In this document: piece by piece, positions 1 through 11,600 of the stretch
Numbering within the stretch: the first letter of the stretch is position 1
How the letters are laid out: every line of letters begins with the position of its first letter
Source of the DNA: Zygnema cylindricum
Lineage: Eukaryota > Streptophyta > Zygnematophyceae > Zygnematales > Zygnemataceae
Direction of reading: 5' to 3'
Length of the DNA: 64,000 nucleotides
Assembly: GCA_037447655.1 (NCBI GenBank)
Contig: JBBHKE010001182.1
Span: forward strand, 62,001-126,000
The notes under the pieces: model-generated
Database searches by the model: none
Told to the model about the DNA's origin: nothing
What the model saw: only the letters and a program-made list of their open reading frames with translations
Program-made: the position numbers and the translations under genes

Positions 1-251
1 ATGCTATTCGTTCAGGTGCTAAGAATTGACTTACTCCGGGCCACTTGTTGCGAACTGAAAGTGTCAGACGATGGCATATCCAATTATGCATCCGACGGTC
101 CACGTTTACGCCCATAAACGTGGAGAATCAAATCCCTCATTTAGTAGGCTTGCTTTTGTGACATTTTAATTTTTTTAGTACGGCAATGTATGAAAGAGTA
201 CGACTTTCAGTAGACAACGACATTTTTCCCCCAATGGAACCTTACCTTTAG
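1..251 (-). repeat. Fragment of hAT-like repeat, inverted copy of 33342-33592
   Basis: The first 251 bases are, with scattered mismatches, the reverse complement of 33342-33592, which lies inside the 1.5-kb hAT-like element at 32841-34341. Base 1 pairs with 33592, so the copy very probably continues left of the window. Similarity stops near 251. Small open frames here look like chance frames; no protein family was recognised. Confidence 0.85.
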
Positions 252-412
252 TCAAAAATATTCACAAGTGAAGGAAGAAAGAATATAGTATAAAAGAAAA
301 AGATCTCTGATTAAATAAATATCTTTGGTTGGGGAACTCTGTAAACTTAATATTTCTAAACGCCTCCGCATCTTCCTCCTGTTTTTTTGAAATGATGTGA
401 TGTTCTGTACAA

Positions 413-542
413 TTGTTGGCCGTGATCTTTTTCTATCATTTGGTCTCAAAACTAGTTGAAGTCCTGTATATCCGTTGTTGGCCGTGATCTTTTTCTATCA
501 TTTGGTCTCAAAACTAGTTGAAGTCCTGTATATCCGTTGTTG
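413..542. repeat. 62-bp tandem duplication
   Basis: Two copies of a 62-bp unit (413-474 and 475-536) with no difference seen, followed by the first bases of a third (537-542). The lack of divergence suggests a recent slip or an assembly duplication. It lies just before the degenerate primer-binding site of copia remnant E and may be the end of a decayed LTR. Confidence 0.9.
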
Positions 543-833
543 TATCAGTTATTGGCAATTCAGCAGTGACTAGTAGTGTTACCATGTTAGGAAAGAAGAA
601 AAAGGTTGCACCTGCACAGTTTGCACCTCAATCTGCAATCTGACACTGCAGAGCACACTCCAAAGATGAGTTGTCAAAGCTGAGTTGCAGGGGCTTCAGT
701 GCTGCCCAATTTGGATACATTAGAGAATACAATTTTCTAAGACACGTTTCCTACAGATACATATTTACAACAAGAGGAAGAAGGAGGATCAGGGGTGTCG
801 ATCCTCAAATGTTGTTGACTGGGGTTTTTCATA

Positions 834-1580
834 GTGTATAGTGTACTCTCAGCTGGGGACAGGCTGCAAGGTGTCATTAGAGAAAGCGGATACATTGAAG
901 GAAAAACTGAAGATGACAAGAGAGAAAGAATTCGGAAAGGGAAATTTGAGGCAGAAGATGAGTTTGAATTGGAGGAGGACAATGATGAGGAAGATGACAA
1001 ACTGATACAGATGTCTGGCAAAGTCGTTCTCTTCAATGGAAGGAAATTCATTTTCTTCAATGGAACAAAAGAGATACTTTAAAGGATAACTTCTCCTTCG
1101 ACGTCTTTGAAAAATTGTTTTTGAGGGGAGCTCATGCTGATTTTTGACCGAAAGGCGAGGAATAGATGGAAACGAAGGAATGTTGCCGCTTTCACAAGAT
1201 TGATACAAACTTGTACGCCCGCAGTTCATGATTACTTTCTGACACATGATTGTTAGCAAGCCATTGAAAATGAATTTGAGAAAGGAATTCAAAACCTTAG
1301 CCAACATGCGTATACAAAAAATCTGAATTTCAAAATGAATCCGAATGAGTCGATTGAAGATGCATCGAATCGTTTCAATATAGATGCATCGAAACATTTC
1401 AATATTATTGTGGAGGGACTTGCGGCTATCGGTCAAATTATTATTTAGACGGATAAAGTGACCACCTTCCTAAATGCCTTGCAGAATAAGCTTGTCCATC
1501 TCAAAAAAAATTGAGAGCGAAAAAAAGTTAACTTACGAATTTATAATCTCATATTTAAAAGATAAAGAAGATAATTGAGT
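834..1580 (+). pseudogene. gag remnant of copia E
   Basis: The first part encodes an acidic linker rich in Glu and Asp like that of C gag. The part from about 1261 encodes a segment aligning with C gag around 'NAFEKGFEAN' and 'NESIDDGVKRFNVI'; here it reads NEFEKGI and NESIEDASNRFNI. A short internal duplication repeats 'ATGCATCGAA'. Stops and frame changes interrupt it at 1081 and about 1446. The structural capsid role is inferred from position and similarity. Confidence 0.7.
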
Positions 1581-1635
1581 GAATTCTTCTTGAAGTACTC
1601 CTCCCTCCGGTTCTTTAAATACAACCAATTCTAAT

Positions 1636-2100
1636 TTGGCAGACTTGTCTTTTCTCCGTGGTGGCAACAGTGGAGGAGGAAGGGGCGGGGGCCCACGAGG
1701 TAGAGGAAAGGGACAAGTGAAGAATGGAAATTCAAATCCCTTTCCGTCGGCCCTCGATTTGAATTCTGTTGCATGTTTTCAATGCAACAAACGTGCAACA
1801 AACTTGGGCATTTTGGGGTGTTCCGTCCCGACAATGATCAACAATGCTATTTTTGCGGCAAGTGGGCGCACTTAAGCTCTCAATGTTATGCAAAATTGGA
1901 AGGCGAAGGTGGAGGTGGTAGAGGTGGATTCAATGGTGGCCGTTGTGGCTATAATGGCGGTCGTAGAGGAGGTCCCATATACAACCAAGGATGAGGACGT
2001 TTTGGAGGCCGTGGTGGTGGCCATGGTGGTGGTTGTTTTGGCGGTCAAGGACATTTTTTCAGAGATGGTGGATATAAAGAGTGGGAGGGAGTAGGTGCTC
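1636..2100 (+). pseudogene. Gag nucleocapsid region with zinc knuckles, copia E
   Basis: Gly/Arg-rich nucleic-acid-binding tail with two CCHC-type knuckles. The first is spoiled (CFQC followed by a frameshift). The second is intact as CYFCGKWAHLSSQC (Cx2Cx4Hx4C). Glycine-rich repeats follow. Two overlapping frames are needed to read it, so it is a frameshifted remnant. Confidence 0.75.
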
Positions 2101-2159
2101 ATACATTTTCGTGTCTCAGCCTCTCGGTTTATTCATCAGCAAAATATAAATATTTTGAG

Positions 2160-2435
2160 AAGTGGGTGATTGATGCGGGAGCATCACATCATGTTTGCAC
2201 AAATGTGACACTCTTTGAAGACTTGCGGTAGTTGACGATTCCAGAGAAAACCACGGTTGCAAGCGGACAAATTATCTCTATCACCAATTTGGGAACCGTC
2301 CGTTTAGACCTTCTCACATTTAATTCCGAAGGGAGATATTACGTCACTATTACCCGTTTGGTCAATGTACTTTATATTCTCGATGGTACGGTTAATTTAC
2401 TGAATGTCCTGCAAATCCAGCGCAAGGGGTGGTAA
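2160..2435 (+). pseudogene. Retropepsin-like protease remnant, copia E
   Basis: The frame reads WVIDAGASHHVC, the aspartic-protease active-site region of copia elements, with Asp-Ala-Gly in place of the usual Asp-Ser-Gly. A stop follows shortly after (about 2229) and the domain resumes in the same style to 2435, ending with an LVNVLYI motif typical of the copia protease C-terminal part. Confidence 0.75.
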
Positions 2436-2507
2436 TGTACATGCCCTTGGGATTCAACCATTAAAATTGTTAATAAAAAAGGAGTCGTCATAAGTGAAGG
2501 GGAAGTC

Positions 2508-3420
2508 ATGGAAACTATGCATACTCCAATAGTTTGGCGGCAGCCTAAAATAGATTCACATCCGGATATAATTCTAAATCAAATCTCAGAATTTAAAGGA
2601 TGCTTCAGTCTTTGGCAACACCGGATGTGCCACACAGCCGAGGGGAGTTTAAGGCGAATGATAAAAACCGGTTTTGTGAGAGGCTTGGATTTGGCCTCGG
2701 GACAAAAAGTTAATGGATGCGAGAGGTGTATTCAAGGGAAACAAATCCAAAAACCTCATCCACTGAAAGATACTAAGTTTCGGTCATCACGTCCTCTCGG
2801 ATTAATCCACATCGATTCGTGTGGACATGTAAAACCGGAGAGTATTGGAGGGAATCGTTACATCATGGTCATTGTTGATGATTACTCTCGATTTTCATGG
2901 GTGATTCTTTAAAAAAAAAAACTGAAGCAGTAGAGAGGTTTAAAGAGTGGCATGTCATGACAAAACAACAATGTGAGAGAAAGTTGGAGTCCATTCGATC
3001 GGATAATACCTGTGAAATTATTGCTTTTGATCATTTTTGTCGAGAATGGGGAAAAAAAATCAATATACGACACGTTACTCCCCAAAATCAAATGGAGTGG
3101 TTGAACGCAAAAATCAAACATTTAAGAAATGATTTGAGCTGTGGTGCATACATCCGGTCGATCTATGTCACTTTGGGAAGATGCACTTTTAATCGCTAAC
3201 TATACATGTACTTAATGACTCATATCGATTTTGGGTAACAAAACGCATCATGATTTGTGGTACGATCAAAAACCAACTCTACAACACTTGTTGATTTGGG
3301 GATGTCACGCTACGGTGTATATAGAATCACAAAATCAGCGAGGGAAATTTCATCTAGTTGGTCCTGAATTTTATTAGGATAAAGCTCGCGAGGGAATTTT
3401 CACCTAATTTATGATCCCAC
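2508..3420 (+). pseudogene. Integrase remnant, copia E
   Basis: The pre-integrase zinc-binding motif is visible (LWQHRMCH followed by CERCIQGKQ), then the core with IHIDSCG carrying the first catalytic Asp and VDDYSRFSW. A frameshift near 2905 moves to a second frame with IRSDNT for the second Asp. The region that should hold the catalytic Glu reads MEWLNAKIKH, so the triad is damaged. The C-terminal part fades out by 3420, and 3421-4000 holds only unrecognisable linker sequence. Confidence 0.8.
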
Positions 3421-3999
3421 ACAACACGCAATTGAATCAATTATTGAATAAGAAAATGTGAATTTCAATGAGGATTTGAGATCCGCAGTTGAGTGATCGG
3501 CATAATTGCATAGAATTTTGGATTTTCGTAATGAATCCGAAATTTCCAATTTCTGAGACATTGAGGAGTCTGATGACGACAACAAGAATGCTCCAGCTTT
3601 CAATGTAAAGAGGGGGAAAAAAAATTGGACATTGAAGAAAAAAATGAAAACATCGATGTTGAATCATGACATCCAAATTCTCAAATGTCATCATAATCTC
3701 AAAATTCTACGAGTTCAAAATCATGCTCCTCAAATCAAATCTTATTGGATAAAGACAAAGAGTCAGATGTAAAATTGAGGAGTACACAAGAATCTATGGG
3801 AAGAAAAATAGGCTAGATTGTCTTAAACCAAAAAAAATGAAACATTGATAAATTCACATTACTTCATTTCGGTGACTAAAGAGGATTTCCTCCTTTAACA
3901 ATTATTTTGTGAGAACTCCGCAGGTGACCCCTGATTTTATTCTAAAGGAATAAATCCGGGTGAAAGGGAGTCAAAATGGCAATCGACTTGGAAGAAAGA

Positions 4000-5010
4000 A
4001 TATAAATCCATCGTAGAGAATCGAACATTTGAGGAAGTTGATTTGCCGGAGAGATGGTGATCGTTGGGAACTGGGTCTTCAAGACAAAAATTGGAGTTTT
4101 TGGAAGACTAATTAAGTATAAAGCTAGACTAGTATCTAAAGGTTTTCAGCAATTTGAAACAATTGATTTTATTGAGACATATACGCCACTTGTAAAATTC
4201 GACTCTCTAGGAATGATTATGGCCATTCCGGCAATTAGAAAGAAACACATACATCAAATGGATGTGGAAACCGCATTTTTGAATGGTAAACTTGAAGAAG
4301 AATTTTACATGAAAATCTTAGAGAGAGTTGCCTCGAAAAAAAGGGAGGTAAGGTGCCTGTGAAAGTCTTTGTATTGGTTGAAGCAAAGTCCGTGTACAGG
4401 TCAAAGCAGGCGCCCTATACTTTGTATCTCCGGATACATTCAGTATTAATCAATTTCAGATTTAAACGGACTACTTCAGATTCAGGAGTTTACGTCAAAG
4501 AGGAAAGAGAAGAATTTTTTTTTTCTCAATTTACGTGGAGGATTTTTTGACGACTTCTGACCTTTACAGAAAATCAACAAATTGAAGGCTTTCCTACGCC
4601 TTTATTTTAAGGTAACAGACCTCGGAGACGTCCGTTTATTTTTGGGGATAAAAGTGATAAGATATCCTAATGAAGATATCAAACTGAGTCAAGTTCAATA
4701 CTGTAAAGAAGTGTTAGAGCAGTTTGACATGTCAGATGCGAAACTACTTTCTACGCCCATGGATCCCAAATGTCACTTAAGGAAGTTTGAGGAGGAATTG
4801 TAAGTCGACACGTCATATCGAGAAGCCATTAGAAGTCTTATGAACGTGAGTGTGGGGTACTAGTCTGGATATTGCTGCGACAGTTGCGGCAGTTTCAACT
4901 TTCGGTCAGGAACCGAAGAAATCCCATTGGTAGGCCTTGAAACATATCCTTCGATATTTGGATGGTACTATTGAGGTTGGACTAACGTACAAATCGACAA
5001 GTTGTTTGGA
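4000..5010 (+). pseudogene. Reverse transcriptase and RNase H start, copia E
   Basis: Three frames must be joined to follow the domain. From 4054 the segment includes YKARLVSKGFQQ, MDVETAFLNGKLEEEFYMK and, after a break, LDKW-like and TTSDSGVYVK parts. The YVDD catalytic box is destroyed near 4530-4550. From 4582 it continues with VTDLGDVRLFLGIK and YCKEVLEQF. The RNase H start (SYREAIRSLM) ends in stops after 4850. Confidence 0.8.
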
Positions 5011-5452
5011 TTCCTTTTCAAACTTCCTTTAAGTGACACTTGGGATCCATGTGCATAGAATGTGGTTTCGCATTTGACATGCCAAACCGCACTAACACTT
5101 CTCTGCAGTATTGAGCTTGACTAGGGTTGATATTTTCGTTAGGATATATTAATAATTCGATCCCCAAAATGTAACGGTCGTCTAAAGGCGTGTTACCTTA
5201 AAATAAATGCGTAGAAAAGCCTTCAATTCGTTGTTTTTCTTTAGACGGTCGAAAGTAATCAAAGAATCGTCCACGTAAACGGAGAAAATTAGTTTTTCTT
5301 CTCCTTCCCCTTTAACGTAAATGCTCGAATCTGAAGTAGTCCATTTAAATCCGAAATCGGTTAACACTGAATGTAATTGTAGGTACCAAGTATGGGGCGC
5401 CTGCTTCAACCCGTTCAAAGACTTCTGGCGCCTTACCTTTTTATTACCTGGC
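5011..5452 (-). pseudogene. Inverted copia reverse-transcriptase fragment
   Basis: Minus-strand fragment related to, but not identical with, the plus-strand RT at 4353-4800, so the two form a large imperfect inverted repeat with a centre near 4800-5010. This copy keeps features the plus copy lost: LKQAPHTWYLQLHSVL and an intact SVYVDDS box. Reading on, it passes through KVT, ILGIELL and QAQYCREVL equivalents towards the centre, with stops. Confidence 0.75.
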
Positions 5453-5919
5453 GGGAATCAAATCCAACGAAAACCACCAAAAACTCTTTGTTGAAGAATG
5501 TGCTGTGACGCTTCCTCCACCATCCGTTGACATTTGGAATTTGCGGCACACGACAAAAACAGGAACGACAAAACATAGACAAAAAGGACAAAAAACGAAC
5601 GTACAGATTGTACATTTATGTAATTTGATTTAGCGGCTGTCTATACTAATACGAGTTCAAATATTGTGCTTTTGTCATCTTTGACAATGCTCGCCGTCAG
5701 AATAAGAACCTACGTGCATCCAATCGAAAGAAAGCACTAAGGCGATAGATTCCTTGCTGACACGACCTGATGGAGAAGTGAACCAAATATTACTGCCACT
5801 AATCGTATCCGTACGATTATTGTCGGCGCCCGATGGAGAAGAGGCCTTACTATATTTAATTCTTCGAAAGACTTCTCACTTTATTTTTTAGTGCAAACTA
5901 CAATTGCCATCCTGCCTAC
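5453..5919. other. No gene recognised
   Basis: Spacer between the inverted RT fragment and the MITE. Only short chance frames are present. I see no family signature. Confidence 0.5.
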
Positions 5920-5927
5920 GTATCATG

Positions 5928-6965
5928 CATAGTTCAAAAGTAGGTTAAAGTAGGCCCATACAATATGCCTATTGTATGCAGAACATACAATATGCCCTTA
6001 AGACCCATATTGTATTTGTCGAAAAATGAAAAATAAAAGTTACAGGATTAAGTTGCACATCGATCGATAGAGAATTAAACTTCATGTCTAAATTTTGAAA
6101 ACAAATCGGACAAAAAAAATAATTTCTGTGAGTTTTGAGGTAAAACTGTTTTAAACCGTCAGATTCAGACGATCGGACGGTCGTTGATCAAAGTAGCGAT
6201 TTAAGAAGATCACATGAAAAGCCCATAACACAACTTACGAAAGGACTATATGTCATATTAGCGTCTGCAATTTTGAACGTCCGCGTGTTTTAGTTTGCTA
6301 TAAAATTTCGTCCGTCGGCGTGCGCTGAACTATGATCATACGTCAGATTCGTATGTCCGTACAAGAGTGTCCACAGCGCACACCCATACAGTATGCCTAC
6401 TCTACGCGAGTTTAGTGCCAAGCATAGTTGTTCAAATTGCGCGATTTTTTCCTTTTTTCCGATTAAAACGTATAATTCGTGACTTCTGAATAAATTGGAA
6501 AAAAAGGCGATGTACTTTCTGTCCGGTAAACTGAACGGCTAATTCACGGAAACTGTATGGTATTTTACGATAACTGTACGGTTTTATACGGTAAATGTAC
6601 GGAATTCGACGAAAAGATACGTTGCACTTCGTAGCACTTTCTGTCCGGTAAACTGAACAGAATTTTTACGGGAATGTACGGAATTGTACCAAAAAATGTA
6701 CGGAATATTACGAAAAGATACGGAAAATGTACGAAAATGGTACAAACTGCGGTATATGTGAAATTTATTTTTGTTTACATGTACGGAATAGTACGGACGA
6801 AAACTCATTAACGATTTTTAAGATTTTTTCAAAAGGTTCAATGCGTTTGTTACGTATAATTCGTCGCGATTAAATCGTTCGCACTAAACGCCGTGAACAA
6901 CTATGGTGCCAAGTTTTGTGCGCCTACCAAAGGCCTACCATAAAAACGCCTACTTTTGAACTATG
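5928..6965. mobile_element. hAT-type MITE, outer copy, interrupted by a second MITE
   Basis: Starts and ends with the perfect terminal inverted repeat CATAGTTCAAAAGTAGG (right end reads CCTACTTTTGAACTATG). It is flanked by the exact 8-bp duplication GTATCATG (5920-5927 and 6966-6973), a target-site length typical of hAT transposons. Its left 300 bp match the MITE at 37472-37767. The extra length comes from the nested element at 6423-6905 plus about 150 bp not shared with the short copy. There is no transposase, so it is non-autonomous. Confidence 0.88.
6423..6905. mobile_element. hAT-type MITE nested in the outer MITE
   Basis: 483-bp element starting CATAGTTGTTCA and ending TGAACAACTATG, flanked by the perfect 8-bp duplication GTGCCAAG (6415-6422 and 6906-6913). 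The interior is built of repeated TGTACGGAA-like strings and contains two copies of a 20-odd-bp string beginning ACTTTCTGTCCGG (about 6515 and 6637). No coding capacity was seen. The first bases of the terminal repeat match those of the outer element, so the two may be moved by related transposases. Confidence 0.9.
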
Positions 6966-7691
6966 GTATCATGTATCATGTGACGTAAGACGATGGACTC
7001 TTGCCTGCTCTCCTGGAAACTTCGTACTCTCTGCATTTTTTGCATCTGTTCAAAGGACCGTACATAAATTCGTACACTCTTCAGCGATTCAAAGACCAGA
7101 AAAAAGGTCACGTACACAAAAACTCATTTTAGGGTTTTTTAGTGGGATGCCCTGATGGAAAGTTGCTCAATAGTTACTGCCAAGTAATGTACGGCATCCG
7201 TTTACTGGCACGTCCTAATGGAAGGCTACCATTAAATCGATTATTTAACAGATGTCGACGTGTGCAAATCGACGAATTATCTGGTTTAGATTGTGACTAT
7301 GATTCTATTTGCAAACCATTGCACAACTTGCAACATCGTTGTACTCCTCACGTGTTAGAATAGTCGAATATCCCTGTTATCAACCGCCTTGAAATGGCGG
7401 TGTTCGTACGTTTATGTACGGCGAATGTACTTAAACATAGTGCTTTTCGATTGCCATCTACGTTACGAAAGTACGAATGTAGCAAAAGATCTTGCAGCAG
7501 AGACAGTGGACTCTGACAAGGCAAACTGGCAAAGTATTGAGTTATGGCTCCTCACTGCATTACACACAATACTGCCAATGCTCGTCTACTCTATTACTGG
7601 TGCTGCGACCGCCAGCTCCCACTGCACGGTAAACTTTTTACTGTTGCAGCAGATTTCCTGACAGTGCAGTCTCTGTTCCTGCAAAGACAGA

Positions 7692-7742
7692 CCGGAATTG
7701 AATAACACCGGAATTGAATAACACCGGAACTGAATAGCACCG
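7692..7742. repeat. 16-bp tandem repeat, three units
   Basis: Three units of CCGGAATTGAATAACA, the third with two changes. Confidence 0.9.
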
Positions 7743-8270
7743 ATGCGTCAGTACGGAACATCTTTTGTAGAAACATAGTAACATACATAAACACCACCAT
7801 TGTAGCTACTACAGCAATATCTTTCCTTGCCAACTGCTTGACTCGAATATTGCTACTTTTGAAAGTAAGCAACTGGAACATCAAGCTTTAAAGCTTTGTT
7901 ATATGGAGGATCTAGATTTAGCTTTATTAATGTGGTGTGAGTTTGATAGAGTATCTTCCTGTGGAGAAGTTGTGAGGTCAAGAGTGGCGACGTTTTTGCA
8001 GATATTCAGTATCATTTGCTTACAGTGTGAGCATAAATATTCTATAAAGATGTTGTGAAGATGTGAAATGTGCTTTTTTTTTGAGTTAGAAAAACACAGT
8101 AATACTTATTTCTACTTATTTCTCGCTTCAACGGTCAAAGATGATGGATGCACATGAAAAAGTAAACATTGGTGCCACAATTTTAAGTGCATTGCGTTAA
8201 TCCTCACTTTGGCTGGAGATTTATTCCCGCTGTCTTGGTCTCAACCATGAGCTTAACCATGTAGTGACTT

Positions 8271-8346
8271 ACTTTGTCACTTTGTATTAATCCTTTTCAA
8301 TAGATGTAACTTTGTCACATTGTATTAATCCTTTTCAATAGATGTA
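8271..8346. repeat. 38-bp tandem duplication
   Basis: Two adjacent 38-bp copies (8271-8308, 8309-8346) beginning ACTTTGTCAC and differing by about one base. Confidence 0.9.
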
Positions 8347-8674
8347 ATCACAAATTACTTCTATGATGTAGTTTTACCATAGGTCCAATATGCGAAAATA
8401 ACTGGAAACCCTAAAACGCTGTAACTCCGTGTAGTATGCATACTAAAACTTCGCGTATAGTAGGCGTACTACGCAATAATGTATAGCGTTTCCAGTAGCT
8501 TCGCACATCAAACCTATGAGCTGTGCAATTTCACCGTCAAATTCCAAATTTTTATTTTAAAACTTGCAATGGAAAAACCATCTGGAACTAGCGTCTTTGC
8601 TGGTGTGTATTTTTTAGGAAAAGCAGTTGTGCTCAAAAATTGGCTGTTCTGGTTGGTTCAGCTGTGCTCCAATC

Positions 8675-11600
8675 ATGGACCGAGGTGCAGCTTGTCGGAT
8701 ATTCCTAGTAGGGGTTGCGCTCCTATACGCCCTTCCGTCTGAAGGTAAGTCCCTGAGTTCTCAATTTATTCTCACTGGTTGATTGTTTCAAATAAAAATT
8801 GTTTGATTTTGTATTGCAATGGCAATTTACTGGTTGTCTGTTTCAAATAAATATTGTTTTTCTTGTACTGCAATTGCATTTTACTGGTATTCAAATAAGT
8901 ATTGTTTTATTCTATTTTGCAAAGCCAATCTGGTTGTTTGCTTCAAATCGATGGTGTTTTATTCTGTTTTGTGAAGGCTTGAAAAACACATCGGTTTCAC
9001 AAATCAGTGCTAAAATTTAGTTTGGAGGTTTTAATCTGTATTGGAAATAGTAGGGGCGAATGGCTCGATTTTACGATCATTGTGGCCTTGCTTTCATCTT
9101 TTTAGTGTGAAATGAGAAAATAATTTGCAATTCAACTGGTATATTCTCATTTAGTTGAATATTGAAATTCCGTCATTTTTCGGTAAAAATACGGTTTTAG
9201 CAAGTCGTGTCTTTTCCAGGATGTTGCTGTCTTACGTTGTTGTTGTTTAATACAGTTCAGGTAGTTTTGCGTCGAGGATTTGTGCTTCACTTTTTTGATC
9301 CACTATTGAGTTTTCCTCATCGAATTACATGTTCCAAGAATCTGTCCAACTTCACCAGCGAGTCCATTTTGATGCGTCATCACAATTGTGACCTTGTCTT
9401 TGAAAGTAGTTGAGTTTTCTAATCCTTTTGGTTAGCATTTTAAAAACCACGTTGCAGTTTCCAATAACTGTTCTTACTTTTCCGATTCCCATTCGTTTTC
9501 CAATGATTGTAGGTATATTGTGCAATACCAGCACTGGCGAATGGGTTCTGAAGGCTGCAAAGCCCCTGTATACTGAAGCAAGTTGCCGATTCTGGTCGGA
9601 CTCCTCTAAGTGCCAGTCAAAAGGAAGGTCCAATCTCAGCTATCAGAAATATGAATGGAAGGTATGCAAGGATACATTGGTCATTACTTTATTCCATTGA
9701 AGAGCTGCTCTCGTCATGTCGGCTTCTCTATATTTTGTGTATTAATAGTTGACAGATGCAGAGAGGAAGGGAGAATGGGAAGTGTTTCAAAAAAGCAGTA
9801 AGAGTCCATCCATTCAACATGCAAAAGAGAGTTCGGTTGAAGGAATCGGCCGATAGTTTTTTTTTATGCAAAGCCACCACTAATGAATTGTCGCGGCGTT
9901 ATAGCTGCTAGCTCCCTCGTTAATTCCACATACTAATTCTTAAGTATCTATGTAAAAAATCATAACCCATGTGCTTTTGTTGCCTTGAAATTCATATGTT
10001 GTAAGGTAGTTGCTATGCAGACGTCCCACTGCTCTCTGGAGCCTTTCAGTGCTCCCAAATTGGCTCAAGTTTTAAAATCAAAGACAATTCTGATCGTGGG
10101 GGATTCAATCACATCCGAATTCAACCAAGCATTTGTGTGCATGGCAAACTCGGGCAGTGTGAAGCTGCGTGATTGGAAAGGGACTATTGCAGGAGTTAAA
10201 CTTACCGGACTTGAGGTAATGCTTAAACCCTCTCAGCCGAAATGCTTACAACCTGTCGTCTGAAATGTTTACTCTTTGGTTGCTAGTCTGTGAATACAAC
10301 AATAGATAGCAATCCTTGCAATACTGCAAATAGTTAGTACTGAAGGACGCTGTTATGCAGGATCGCTCGACCTTTGAAATAAATTGTACGCAGAGGAGCG
10401 TGGAAGAAGAAGTTTTGGGTATTGTAGCCGGACAGTTCTAATTGGTCGGGGCTTTGTTTCTTTTCTCTGTCTAGATTGCGTAGAATTACTTTGTGCACGA
10501 ACTTAATTTGCTGCTTCATTTTCTGCAGTATCCTGGTCAAAAATTTTACATTTTGAGGACCTTTTCCAACTTTTTGGTGGAAAAACTGCCGTCAGCACCG
10601 GGATCAAGAGTGAGCAGGGTGAATGTGGCCCGGGTGGATCCACGGTGGGAAAAGATGGCGAAGGCAGCCGATGTTATTATTTTCCAGGTAAGCGATAAGG
10701 GGATGGTTCCTGGTCAGATGCGCCTATGCTTTACAGTTTTAGTTTATGGTGATTGACAGCCGATGTTGGGCTTGCAGAAGTGTTTTTGCACATCATCTTT
10801 AAACAACTGCAGAAAGCTTATTCTAACCTCCAAGCATCTTGTGATTTCTCTCGGAAAGTTTAAAATGCAAATGTCTTTGCTGAATCTAAGGAAGGGAAGC
10901 AGTGTTACCCTTTATCTCTAATGTCGAAACCGTGTGTCAGGTTTTGGAGGCTCTGAATCTTGTGTGAGTAGTGCTTTTGATGATTGCAGAGCTCAAGTTG
11001 GTGGTTCACAGGCTCCAAAGAATGGTATGCCAACAAAAAAAGACTTAAGAATCTCTCAGATTGGGATGCATATGCATTGGGAATGGCAACCGTGCGAAAG
11101 TATTTAAAGTGGATGAAGTTCAGCGGCAAAGCAATTTTGCTGAGTGCATCACCGATGCATTATAGCCTTCCAGCAGGTATAGCTGATAAAGGTTCACTTT
11201 GTCGGACCTCCAAGCTCTTAAGCTACCGTGAGGTACGACTCTCACTCATGGCATAATTTTCGATTTCCTCATACATCACTGGCACAATGTTAACACAAAA
11301 AATCCTTTAAGTATGCTGCCATAAAGCCAAACTGCGGTTGTATTTTCCAGAGCCTGAGCAAATCCGTGTTTGCATTCATATTATTGATTTCTCCACACAG
11401 GGAAGAACACGTGACATTTGTCGAATGGCAAGCATATTCTCAAAGGATAAAAAGACGTTAAATGAAATGAGTTATTCGCAGGAATTTTGGCTAACTCGCT
11501 GCATTTCTATATTATTATTTTGCATGAATTGAGCAAATTGTCATTGATTCTAACAGTCCAAACACCGAAGAATGTTATAGCACGGCTATTGCAAATTTCC

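Larger units (their letters stand above)
539..5010 (+). mobile_element. Degenerate Ty1/copia retrotransposon E
   Basis: Remnant of a plus-strand copia element, read in the order gag, zinc knuckles, protease, integrase, reverse transcriptase, RNase H. The order PR-INT-RT-RH is diagnostic of Ty1/copia. A weak primer-binding-site relic (TGTATCAG at 541-548, compare TGGTATCAGAGA in element C) and the resemblance of the following bases to C mark its 5' side. Every domain is broken by stops or frameshifts, so it is long dead. Protein similarity is closest to C. No clear LTR pair was found. Confidence 0.85.
6974..8674. other. Intergenic DNA upstream of the TBL gene
   Basis: No coding region recognised. 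It contains a 16-bp tandem (7692-7742) and a 38-bp tandem (8271-8346), listed separately. The promoter of the TBL gene should lie at its right end, but I see no element I could defend. Confidence 0.5.

Noticed and set aside
6300-6360. GAACTATGATCATACG, which looks like another MITE end
   Set aside because: It lies inside the outer MITE and has no partner terminus or duplication.
7142-7363. 73-codon frame with basic residues
   Set aside because: No homology recognised and no supporting context.
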